The position numbers were made by a program, and so were the translations under genes. 64,000 nt of DNA from Streptomyces sp. NBC_00576 (GTDB lineage: Bacteria > Actinomycetota > Actinomycetes > Streptomycetales > Streptomycetaceae): assembly GCF_036345175.1 (NCBI RefSeq), contig NZ_CP107780.1, positions 7,812,001-7,876,000 on the forward strand, read 5' to 3'. The notes below the pieces were generated by a model that did no database searches, had not been told where the DNA came from, and worked only from the letters and a program-made list of their open reading frames with translations. Shown here piece after piece: positions 36,801-46,600 of this stretch. Position 1 is the stretch's first letter; each line of letters starts with the position of its first letter.

Positions 36801-39800
36801 AGCCTGGACCGTCGGGGCGTGCATGGCGTCACAGCGCTCCAGCAGGCCCTGGGCACCCTGGCGGTGTCCGGTGTCGCGGTGGACCTGGACGCACTGTGGG
36901 CGGAGGGCCGGGCGTCGGAGACGCACGAGGAGGACGACGGTAGTTCGCGCTCCAGGTCCCAGTCCCAGTCCCAGTCCCAGTCCCAGGTCCAGTCCCCCTC
37001 CCGGCCCCGGCCCCGGATGGCCGTGCCGATCTCCGGCGCCAACCACGGTGCGCTCTACCCGCCGCCCGGGGGAGCGGAGGCACTGCCCCGGCCCGTCCCC
37101 GTCCCCGCCCCAGCGGCAGTGCTGACCGAGGTGGGCACGGAGCCCGGGTTCGCGCCGGCGCCGTCCGTCGGAGCGGCTCCGGCCGATCCCTGGCTGTCTG
37201 CCTTCCAGGAGACCCAGCGCCAAGCGGCCGAAGCGCACACGGAGTTCCAGCGGACCATGGCGGAGAGCCATGTGCAGTTCCTGCGGACGCTGGAGGCATC
37301 GTCCCTCGGCACGGTCGGTGGCACCCCGCTTCCGGCCCAGGCTCCCCTGATCCCGCCGTCACCTCAACTACCGGTACCCGCAGCGGTGTTCACACCGCCG
37401 CCGGTGCCACCACAGGCCGAAGCGGCGACAGCGCCGACGCCAACGCCCACCACGACGACGGAGACCGCTCCCGCCACCCCGGGTCTGGACGTGGGCGCAT
37501 TGCTGATGGAAGTGGTCGCTGAGAAGACGGGGTTCCCGGCGGACATCCTGGAGTTTCGGATGGAGTTGGAGACGGATCTCGGTATTGACTCCATCAAGCG
37601 GGTGCAGATTCTGTCGGTACTGCGTGAACGTGTGCCTGCGCTCGCCCGGGTCGACGCCCATGAACTCGCCCCCCTGCGCACCCTCCAGCAGATCACCGAC
37701 AAACTGCGGGAGGCGCAGCAGTCCGACAGTCCCGCAGCCATGCCCACCCCGGTCTCAGTCCCGGTCGCCCCGGGTCTGGACGTGGGTGCACTGCTGATGG
37801 AAGTGGTCGCTGAGAAGACGGGGTTCCCGGCGGACATCCTGGAGTTTCGGATGGAGTTGGAGACGGATCTCGGTATTGACTCCATCAAGCGGGTGCAGAT
37901 TCTGTCGGTCCTGCGTGAGCGTGTGCCTGCGCTCGCCCGGGTCGACGCCCATGAACTCGCCCCCCTGCGCACCCTCCAGCAGATCACCGACAAGCTTCGT
38001 GAAGCCGAGTCGGGCGCCGCGCCGGTCGCTCTGTCCGCGCCGCCGCCCCGGGCGGTCGAGGAACAGGCCCCGCTGGAACAGGCTCCGCCGCCACCCCCGT
38101 TGGCACGGGCCGTCAGTGTGATGGTGGCCGCGCCGCTCCCGGGGATGGAGCTGGCGGGACTGCGCGACGGGCCGGTCCTCGTCACCGACGAGGGGACAGG
38201 CGTGGCCCGGAGGTTGGTGGACCGGCTGGGGGAACGCGGTGTCCGGGCCGCGGTCGTGACGGAGGCACTGCTGGCAGATGCGGCCGATGTGGCCGACGCG
38301 GAGGGCGGCGGCGTGGTGCTGCTCACCGGTCTGCGCCCCGTCACCTCCGCCGAGGCGGCGACCTCCGTCAACCGGGAGATCTTCGGCGCGGCGCGTTCCG
38401 TGGCCCGGCAACTGGCCGCCCGCGGCGGGGTGTTCGTCACCGTCCAGGACACCGGAGGCGACTTCGGGCTCGGTGGCGGCCAGGGTGAAAGGGCCTGGCT
38501 CGGCGGGGCGGCCGGGCTTGCCAGGAGCGCCGCGAAGGAGTGGCCCGACGCGCGGGTCAAGGCCGTCGACTGCGAGCGCGGTGACCGCGACGCCGACGCC
38601 CTCGCCGAGGTACTCGCCACCGAACTGCTGCGCGGCGGTTCGGCCAGTGACATCGGACTGCGCGCCGACGGCACCCGTTGGGCGCTGCGGGACAAGAGCA
38701 CGCCCGCCGGACCGGGCGAGGCAACAGAGGAACACGCAGGACCGCTGAGCCCGGACTCCGTGATCGTCGCGACCGGCGGCGCCCGCGGGGTCACGGCGGT
38801 GGCGCTGCGCGCCCTGGCCGAGGCTCATCTGCCGTCCATCGTCCTTCTTGGCCGCACCGAACTCACCGAGGAACCAGCCGGGTTGGCCGGGGCCACGGAC
38901 GAGAAGCAGCTCAAGGGGCTGCTCGCCGCCCAGGCCCGCCGACAGGGCGGCACGGTTTTGTCTCCGGCGGAGCTGGCCGCCGTAGCCGTCCGGGTACTCG
39001 CGGTCCGCGAGATCCGGGCGACCCTCGACGCCATCGAGGCGACCGGCTCCCGGGTGCGCTATCTGCCTGTGGACACCCGCGACCCGCAGGCACTGCACCG
39101 GGCTCTCGACACGGCGCGCGAGGAGTTCGGGCCCATCAGCGGCATCGTCCACGGAGCGGGCGTCCTCGCGGACAGCCGGCTGACCGACAAGACCGACGCG
39201 CAGTTCGCGGACGTCTTCGACACCAAGGTGGAAGGACTGCGGGCGCTGCTCGCGGCGACGGCGGACGATCCGCTCGACCTGGTGTGTGTGTTCTCCTCCG
39301 TGACGGGTCGCTTCGGCAACACCGGCCAGGCCGACTACGCCATGGCGAACGAGGTCCTGGCGCAGGTCGCGTCCACCGTCGCCGTGAACCGTCCGGACTG
39401 CCTGGTGAAGTCGATCGCCTGGGGTCCCTGGGACGGCGGCATGGTGGGACCGGAGCTGCGGGAGCACTTCCGTGAGCAGGGCGTGCCACTGATCCCGACG
39501 GACGCCGGCGCCCGGGCTCTGCTCCGGGAACTGCACGAAGAACCCGATCCCGCGCGGGTGCGGATCACCCTGACCGCCGGGGACGCGGACGTCTCCGCTT
39601 CGCTGGGCGCGCCCCCGGCGGAAGCCGTGTCCGGGGACATCGAGGTAGGGATCGGTTCCCACCCGTATCTGGTGGACCACAGCGTCGCCGCGATCCCCGT
39701 CGTGCCGATGGCGTTGGTCATGGAGTGGTTCCTGGGCGCCGCCCGGGCCTGGCGTCCCGACGCACCGGGCTTCGTCCTGCGTGACCTGGAGGTACTCAGC

Positions 39801-40601
39801 CGGATCGGCCTCGCCGGACCAGACGCGTCCTCGGGGCAGGGGCAGGGGCAGGGGCAGGGGCAACGGCTCAGGGTCCGGGGCCTGGCGGATCCGACCGGGG
39901 CCCCCGTGTCGTCGCGACTCGTCCTGGAACTCACCAGTGATGCCGCGTTGCCGCACTACCGGGCGGCGGTCGAGGTACTGACGGAAGCGGACCGGCCGTT
40001 CACCGAGCCGGTCCGGTACGACGTGGGGGATCTCGGCAGCCCTCCGGACCAGGAGATCCAGGAGATCTACGACGGCCACGTGCTGTTCCACGGGCCGGCG
40101 TTCCACGCGATCACCGCCCTGGAGGGGATCTCCGCGACGGGCGCCGCCGCTCTCGTACGCGGCGTACGTGAACTGGAGTGGACCGGCGAGGGCTGGCACA
40201 CCGATCCCGCCGCGGTCGACGCGGGTCTCCAACTCGCCCTGAAGTGGGCCGAGTACGCGCACGACGGAGCGTTCCTGCCGATGGGTGCGGTGGAGGTCCG
40301 GACGACGGGCCGGGGCCCGGTGGGTGAGGGCGCCCGGTGTGTGGTGCTCGCCCGGGGCGCGGCACGGGACCTCGATGTCTCCTGCGACGTAGCCCTGTTG
40401 GGGCCGGACGGGTCGGTGCACACGGAACTGCTCGGGGTGACCCTCGTCCGCCGCCCGGACTCTCCGTCCCGGGCCCCCGCCCCGGCTGGGGCTCCGGACT
40501 CCGCCAAGGTCACCACCGCTTCCCGTTCCGGTTCCGCCTCCGGCGGCGACCGTCCCGTACGAACGCGTCCGGTACCCGCCGGGAAGCGAGGCCGGAGGTG
40601 A
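33822..40601 (+). CDS. pfaA: PfaA-type megasynthase: KS-AT-ACP-ACP-KR-DH
   Basis: A 2259-residue multidomain synthase. Residues 8-113 are about ten copies of an 11-residue Gly/Ser/Pro/Ala repeat (GSAPASSSGPT type). KS (about 118-555) has Cys321 in DAACGSS, His456 in EAHGTGT and His497 in IGHTKSA. AT (about 690-1010) has Ser791 in GHSFGE and GAFHTPLM, suggesting malonyl-CoA. A Ser/Gln and Pro-rich linker precedes two almost identical ACPs with phosphopantetheine serines 1257 and 1354 (both DLGIDSIKR). KR (about 1648-1900) has TGGARGVTA and Tyr1839 in YAMAN. The C-terminus is a DH-like double hotdog with His1953 and Asp2133. Order and ACP type match PUFA synthase subunit A rather than modular PKS. 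It is followed after 8 bases by the PfaC-like start, so the two subunits are coupled. Confidence 0.93.
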   Translation: MTAPTASSGPTPSAPAGSSGPTGSAPASSSGPTGSAPASLDGPIGSALAGSDGPAGFAPVASSGLAGSASAESSGPAGFAPAELSGATASAAAGSSGLAGSVAVGSTGPTGSARQNRPRHVPIAVVGTAALTPGAADAEGFWRNVLTGRDLITDVPADHWLIEDYYDPDPAAPDRTYARRGAFLPAIDFDPSAYGIPPNALPATDTTQLLALAVAERVLADAGLSGAERFDGERTGVILGTAALELLHTMSNRMQRPVWLKSLRESGIPEERAQDICDRIADHYVPWQEESFPGVLSNVVAGRIASRFDLHGSNYTTDAACGSSLAAVTAAANELAVGTADLMITGGVDTLNDILMYMCFSKTPALSRSGDCRPFSDAADGTMLGEALVMFALKRLDDAERDGDRIHAVLRGIGSSSDGRGSAIYTPVPAGQARALRRAYVSAGYGPETVELVEAHGTGTTAGDAAEFTALRTVFQESGRTDGQWCALGSVKSQIGHTKSAAGAAGLLKAVMALRHKVLPPTIKVEQPNPALELENSPLYLNTEARPWVKDASQPRRASVSSFGFGGTNFHLTLEEYVPAPGVRSRPVPPARTVPTELLVFGASSAEELLTQARELAVEATDGTWAGAALAAQRAFRPSDPYRLALTATGPEELAKRLESLGTLIRRDPDRPLTTPDGVTYRTGPTAPGRTAFLFSGQGSQYTGMGADLAIHLPGAREAWDRAAGHEPDAELPLHRVVFPVPAFAEESRAAQQDLLTRTEWAQPALAVQSVALLAVLRAAGVEPDCVAGHSFGELVALHAAGVLDEQVLLRLARRRGELMRDAGKEPGAMLAVMGVSREDVATLLDGFEDTVWAANDNAPGQVVLSGRADAVDQLERRLGAQGVPVRRLRASGAFHTPLMAGAVEPFTEFLDDLDLRAPKLDVYGNADAEPYPEDPALIRERVAGHLLSPVRFVAGVEAMYQSGVRTFVEVGAGSTLTGLTGEILDGREHLALSLDRRGVHGVTALQQALGTLAVSGVAVDLDALWAEGRASETHEEDDGSSRSRSQSQSQSQSQVQSPSRPRPRMAVPISGANHGALYPPPGGAEALPRPVPVPAPAAVLTEVGTEPGFAPAPSVGAAPADPWLSAFQETQRQAAEAHTEFQRTMAESHVQFLRTLEASSLGTVGGTPLPAQAPLIPPSPQLPVPAAVFTPPPVPPQAEAATAPTPTPTTTTETAPATPGLDVGALLMEVVAEKTGFPADILEFRMELETDLGIDSIKRVQILSVLRERVPALARVDAHELAPLRTLQQITDKLREAQQSDSPAAMPTPVSVPVAPGLDVGALLMEVVAEKTGFPADILEFRMELETDLGIDSIKRVQILSVLRERVPALARVDAHELAPLRTLQQITDKLREAESGAAPVALSAPPPRAVEEQAPLEQAPPPPPLARAVSVMVAAPLPGMELAGLRDGPVLVTDEGTGVARRLVDRLGERGVRAAVVTEALLADAADVADAEGGGVVLLTGLRPVTSAEAATSVNREIFGAARSVARQLAARGGVFVTVQDTGGDFGLGGGQGERAWLGGAAGLARSAAKEWPDARVKAVDCERGDRDADALAEVLATELLRGGSASDIGLRADGTRWALRDKSTPAGPGEATEEHAGPLSPDSVIVATGGARGVTAVALRALAEAHLPSIVLLGRTELTEEPAGLAGATDEKQLKGLLAAQARRQGGTVLSPAELAAVAVRVLAVREIRATLDAIEATGSRVRYLPVDTRDPQALHRALDTAREEFGPISGIVHGAGVLADSRLTDKTDAQFADVFDTKVEGLRALLAATADDPLDLVCVFSSVTGRFGNTGQADYAMANEVLAQVASTVAVNRPDCLVKSIAWGPWDGGMVGPELREHFREQGVPLIPTDAGARALLRELHEEPDPARVRITLTAGDADVSASLGAPPAEAVSGDIEVGIGSHPYLVDHSVAAIPVVPMALVMEWFLGAARAWRPDAPGFVLRDLEVLSRIGLAGPDASSGQGQGQGQGQRLRVRGLADPTGAPVSSRLVLELTSDAALPHYRAAVEVLTEADRPFTEPVRYDVGDLGSPPDQEIQEIYDGHVLFHGPAFHAITALEGISATGAAALVRGVRELEWTGEGWHTDPAAVDAGLQLALKWAEYAHDGAFLPMGAVEVRTTGRGPVGEGARCVVLARGAARDLDVSCDVALLGPDGSVHTELLGVTLVRRPDSPSRAPAPAGAPDSAKVTTASRSGSASGGDRPVRTRPVPAGKRGRR
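37479..38007 (+). repeat. Direct repeat encoding the two tandem ACP domains
   Basis: The segments 37479-37716 and 37770-38007 are almost identical at the base level over about 235 bases, offset by 291 bases (97 codons, in frame). Differences are a few silent changes and the spacer. It is a recent or gene-converted duplication. Confidence 0.85.
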
Positions 40602-40609
40602 GCGGAGTC

Positions 40610-43600
40610 ATGCGCTTCGAACCGATCGCTGTCGTGGGACGCGGCTGCGTCATGCCGGATGCCCCCGACCCCGACACCTTCTGGGACAACGTCCTCGCGG
40701 GCCGGGTCAGTCTGCGGGACACCCCGCCGGACCGCCGGCGCCTGTCCGACGCCTGGGCACTCGGCGATCCGGCCGACTGCACGGACCGGACCTGGAGCCG
40801 GACCGCCGGCTATGTCACGGACTTCACCGCCTCCGGTCCGCTGGACCCGGCGCTGGACCCCGTCTTCCACTGGACGTGGCACGGCGCCGCCGCCGCACTG
40901 CGGGAGGCCGGCCAGGACCGGCTGCTGCACAACGCGGGACTGGTGCTGGGCAACCTGTCGTTCCCCACCACCGGCATGGCGTCCTACGCCGAACACATCT
41001 GGCTGCGCGACCAGTACCGCGACCAGCATCTGACGTCGGGCGGCCCGCCGCCGGATCCCCGCAACCGCTTCATGTCCGGTCTGCCCGCACATCTCGCCGC
41101 CCGTGAACTCGGCCTGGGACTCGGCGGGTTCGCCCTCGACGCGGCCTGCGCCTCCGCGCTCTACGCGATCGGGCTCGCCTGCCGGAAGCTCCAGGAGCGC
41201 GGGGCCGACCTGATGGTGGCGGGCGGGGTGAACCGCGCGGACGACCTCTTTCTCCAGGTGAGCTTCTGCAGCCTGGCCGCGATGAGCCGCAGCGGGTCGA
41301 GCCGGCCCTTCCACCGGGACGCCGACGGTCTCGTGCCCGGCGAGGGCGCCGGCTTCGTCGCCCTGATGCGCCTCGACGACGCGCTCGCCGCAGGTGCGCC
41401 CGTCTTCGGGGTGATCCGCGGTGTGGGCCTGTCCAACGACGGCCGGGGCAGCGGGCTGCTCGTCCCGTCGGAGGACGGCCAGGAACGTGCGATGCGGCAG
41501 GCCTACGAAGCCGCGGGCATCGCCCCGGAGAGCGTCGGCCTGCTCGAATGCCACGCCACCGGTACGCCCGTCGGTGACGCGGTCGAAGTACGCAGCGCGG
41601 CGCGGGTGTTCGCCGACGCGGCGGACCTGCCGACGGGTTCGGCCAAGTCCAATGTGGGCCATCTGATCACCGCCGCCGGCGCCGCCGGTCTGCTGAAGAC
41701 GCTGGGCGCGCTGCGCGCCGGGATCCGCCCGCCGACGGTCGGCGCGGACGAGCCCCTCGCGGCGCTCTCCGGGACTCCGCTGCGGCTGCTGCAGGAACCC
41801 GAGGAGTGGAGGGGGCCGCGCCGTGCGGCGGTCAGCGCGTTCGGCTTCGGCGGCAACAACGCCCACCTGATCGTCGACGCGTGGACCGGCGACGACTGCG
41901 GAGCCCCGGCGTTCCCCCCGCCGACGCGCCCCGCGCGGACGCCCGAACCGGTCGCTGTCGTCGCCGTCGGCGCGCGGGTCGGTGACGGCCGGGATCTGCA
42001 CGATCTGCGGGATGCCCTGTTCGGCGGGGAGCGCAGGGACGCCGCACGGGAGACCGTGGAAGTGGCCCTGGACGGGCTGCGGTTCCCGCCGCTGGACCTG
42101 GAAAGCACCCACGCCCAGCAGCTCCTGGTCCTTGAGGTGGCACGCGAGGCCGCGGACCGCACGACCCTGCCCGGCGACCGGACCATGGTGCTCATCGGCA
42201 TGGGCTGCGATCCCGAGGTGGCCCGGTACATCACGCGTTGGCGGATCCCGGAACTGCTGTCCGAGAACGGAAACGGCACCCTCGATCGCGTACGCGAGTT
42301 GCGGGACGCCGTGCAGCCGGCCCAGTCCGCGTCCGCAGTCGTGGGGACCATGCCCAATGTGGTCGCGAACCGGATCAGTGCCCAACTCGACCTGTCCGGA
42401 CCAGGGTTCACGATCAGCGCGGAGGAGGCCTCAGGTCTGGCGGCGCTCGAGGTCGGCGCGCGTGCGCTGCGCGCGGGTGACGCCGACGCCGTGCTGGTCG
42501 GCGCGGTGGACCTCTCGCACGAGCCTGTCCACCGGGCGGCCCTGTCCCAACTCGGCCGGGACGACCGGCCGGGAGACGCGGCCGTCGTACTGGTGCTCAA
42601 GCGACTCGCCGACGCACGAGCCGCCGACGACACCGTTCTCGCGCTACTGGACACGGAACTGACGGACGCGCCCGCGCCTGAGGGACAGGGCCAGGGACAG
42701 GCCCAGGGACAGGCCCAGGACCGGGATGATGCCGCCGCGCGGCGGTGGACCGTCGGGGACCCCACGCAACCGGACGCCACACCGGATCACTTCGATCCGG
42801 CCGATCTGTTCGGCCGTGCGCACGCCGCGAACGGACTGCTCGCCGTGGTGTCCTCGGTGCTGGCCCTGCACCACCGGGCCGTCCCGCGGGCCGGTGCCCC
42901 GGCCCGGCCCGCACTGCGCCCGCGGACCGCCGTCGCCGGCGTGGAACCGCTCGGCGGGCCTGCCCGACAGGTAAGGCTGCGCGCCGCCGACCGGGCCCCG
43001 TATCTCACCGAACTCCCGCACCGTATCCATGTGTTCTCGGGAGACAGTCGCGCGGAGGTCGTGCGGGCGCTCGTCGAGGGGCGTGAGTCGGCCGACGGCC
43101 CGGCCCGGCTGGCGCTGGCCGCCGCCGGCCCCGAGGATCTCGCCGACCGTACGGAGACGGCGCGGAGGTGGCTCGCCGGGGAGGACGGCGTACGGCCTGA
43201 TTTCACGGCCTTCCGCGACCGGCCCGTGGGAGGAGAGGTGGCCTTTGTCTTCTCCGGGGGCTCGATGGCGTACGCGGGTATGGGCGCCGACGTCATGCTG
43301 GCCTTCCCCGACCTGCTTGCCGCCGTCGAGGACCGCAGCGGTCCGCTGCACGGGCTGGTGGGCTGGGCCCACGAGGGCGAGCAGCCACGGCCCGGGCACG
43401 CGCTGGACCAGATCTGGGGCGCGTCCGTACTCGGCCAGTTGCACGCCCGGATCACTCGTACGCTGCTGCGGATCGAACCGCATGCCTCGCTGGGTTACTC
43501 CTCGGGCGAGTCCAGCGCGCTGGCATCGCTGGGCGCCTGGCCGGACGTCACGAGCCTGTCCGCGCAGGCCCGGCGGGCGGAGCTCTTCGCGGACGGCGTG

Positions 43601-46600
43601 GTGGGCGAGCTGAAGGTGCCGCGCCGCGCCTGGCGGAAGCTGGGCGTCGAGGGCACCACCTGGGCGAGCTACCAGGTGGAGGAGCCCGTCGAACGGGTGC
43701 GGGCCGCCATCGGGGACGAGCCCGGGGTTCACCTGATGGTCGTCAACACCCCCGACTCATGTGTGTTCGGCGGCGAGGCGAACGGCTGTCTGCGGGTCCT
43801 GGACCGCCTGCGCACCACCCAGGCGCTGCACATTCCCTACCAAGTTGCCGCCCACGTACCGGAGTTGGCGGAGATCCGGGACACCTGGTGGCGTATGCAC
43901 CATCTGCCCACCACGGACGTGGGAGTGCGTTTCTACACCTGCTCCACCGGCCGCTGGTACCGCGCGAGCGCCGACGCGGCGGCCGACGCCGTGACGGAAC
44001 AGGCCCTGGGGCCGATCGACTTCGGCCGTACCGTCGAACAGGCCTGGGAGGACGGTGTCCGGGTTTTCGTCGAACACGGTCCCCGCAGCCACTGCGCGTC
44101 ATGGATCAGGCGGGTCCTGGGGGACCGCGAGCACGTCGCGGTGTCCCTGGATGCTCCTGCCGGCCGGGGCATCGGCCAACTTCTGCGGGCCGCACTGGAG
44201 TTGGTCGCGGCGGGAGTGGAGGCGGACACCGACGCCCTGTGCGACCGGCTGGCCGCTGCCCGGCCCGAGCCCCGTCCCGCGGGCCGCCGGCTCACCCTGC
44301 CCGCGCATTCACCGGCGATACGACTGCCCGATCCCGGCACGCCACCGTCCCACGAGGTGATGGCGAGGGCACCCCGGCTGCCGGGAACGCCGGCGCCTGG
44401 TGCGGTCACAGTTGTGGCTCGGGACACGTCAACACCTGTTGATCCAGGGGTAGTTGAGGCCCCGGCGCGGGTCCTGCTCCCTTCACCGGCCGCCGCCGCT
44501 ATGTCGCCCGCCCAGGCCCGGACCCCCGCTCCACGGGGCGGCGCCGTCCCGGCCCCCGGCGCCCTCACGCACCACCCCGCGATGACCGCGGTCATGGAGG
44601 CGCAGCACCACGCCATTTCCGCCCACCGTCACTTCCTCGCCGTCCAGGCCCGGGTACACGAGGAGTTCCTGGCGACACGTCAGCGGGCGGCGGCACACCT
44701 CCTGGCGGCTCATCTGAACGCCGTCGGTTCGCCGCCGCTCCCGATGCCACCGCCTCCAGCACTGGTGACGCTCGCGGCCACGGAAGCCCCCGTAGCTACC
44801 AAGACCCCCGCAGCTACCAAGGCCCCCGCAGCGGACGCCGGGCCCCACGGCCCCGTCTTCACCCGCGCCGACCTGGAACGTCTCGCCACCGGCCCGGTGT
44901 CCGCCCTGTTCGGCCCCTTGTTCGCCCCGCAGGACCAGTACCGGCGGCAGACCCGGATGCCCGCGCCGCCGATGCTGCTCGCGGACCGGGTCACGGGGAT
45001 CGACGCCGAACCGGGGTCCATGGGCACCGGCACCATCCGGACCGAGACCGACGTCCGGCTCGACAGCTGGTATCTCGACCCGTGCGGACGCATGCCCGCC
45101 GGGATCATGGTCGAGGCCGGCCAGGCCGACCTGCTGCTGATCAGCTGGCTCGGTGTGGATCTCCTCAACCGCGGTGAACGCGTCTACCGTCTCCTCGGCT
45201 GCGAACTGACCTACCACGGCAGCCCGCCGCTCCCAGGCGAGACCCTCCGCTACGAGATCCATATCGACGGCCACGGCGAGCACGGCGGCATCCGGCTGTT
45301 CTTCTTCCACTACGACTGCTACGTCGACGGCGAACTCCGGCTGAGCATGCGCGGCGGCCAGGCCGGCTTCTTCACCGACGACGAACTCGCGCGCACCGGC
45401 GGCGTGTTGTGGGATCCGGAGACCGAGACCCCCGACCCCGCGCTGCCGCTCGACCCACCGCCCGTCAGCTCCCCGGCGCGTTCCTTCGGTCCCGACGCGG
45501 TGCGGGCGTTCGCCGAGGGCCGGCCCGTCGACTGCTTCGGCGCCGGCTGGGAACTCACCCGTACCCACATCCGCTCGCCCCGGACCGGCGACGGGCGGAT
45601 GCGACTCCTGCACGAGATACCGGAGTTCGACCCCACCGGCGGCCCCTGGGGCCGCGGCTACCTGCGCGCCGTCACCCCGGTCTCACGCGACGACTGGTTC
45701 TTCGAGGGACACTTCCCCGAGGACCCGTGCATGCCCGGCACCCTCATGTTCGAGGGCTGTCTGCAGGCCATGGCGTTCCACCTCGCCGCCCTCGGCTGCA
45801 CCGTCGACCACGACGGCTGGCGCTTCGAACCGGCCCCCGGCAGCCCGGTGCCGATGCTGTGCCGAGGGCAAGTGACGCCCGACAGCACGCAGTTGACGTA
45901 CGAGGTGTTCGTGTCGGGGATGTCCGCCGGACCCGAACCGGAGCTGGTGGCGGACGTGCTGTGCACGGTCGACGGGGTCAAGGCCTTCCATGCGCGCGGC
46001 ATCCGGCTGCGGCTCGTCCCGGACTGGCCGCTGACCCACTGGCGGCAGCTGGGGCCCGCCGCCGTCCAGCCGACCGGCGCGCACGTCCCGCACCACGCCC
46101 TCGCCGGTCTCGCGGGCCACCACGAGCCGACGACGGAGATCGCCGAGGCCCAGGGCTTCCGCTACGACTACGCCTCGATGCTCGCCTGCGCGTGGGGCAA
46201 ACCGAGCGAGGCCTTCGGCGCCGCCTACGCCCCGTTCGACAGCGCCCGCCGACTGGCGCGGCTGCCGGGGCCGCCGTTCCACTTCATGAGCCGTGCCGTC
46301 GCCGTGGAGGGTCCCGCCTGGGTACCGGAGGCCGGCAGCGCGGTGGAGGTGGAGTACGACGTGCCGGACGAGGTCTGGTACTTCGAGCAGAACGGCTTCC
46401 CCGTCATGCCGTTCGGGGTGCTCATGGAGGTCGTCCTGCAGGCCAGCGGCTGGCTGGCCTCGTATGTCGGCAGCGCCCTCGGTCACGACGAGGACCTGTT
46501 GTTCCGCAACCTCGACGGCACGGGAACGGTGCTGGGCGAGATCCGGCCCGGCACCCGCGTCCTGCGCACCCGGACCCGGCTGCTCGACATCGCGCACAGC

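Noticed and set aside
37479..38007. Tandem ACP repeat as an assembly artefact
   Set aside because: Tandem ACPs are a family hallmark and the copies differ in the flanking spacer, so a real duplication is more likely; long reads would settle it.
40067..42385. Long minus-strand frame opposite the PfaA/PfaC junction
   Set aside because: Antisense shadow of conserved megasynthase domains.
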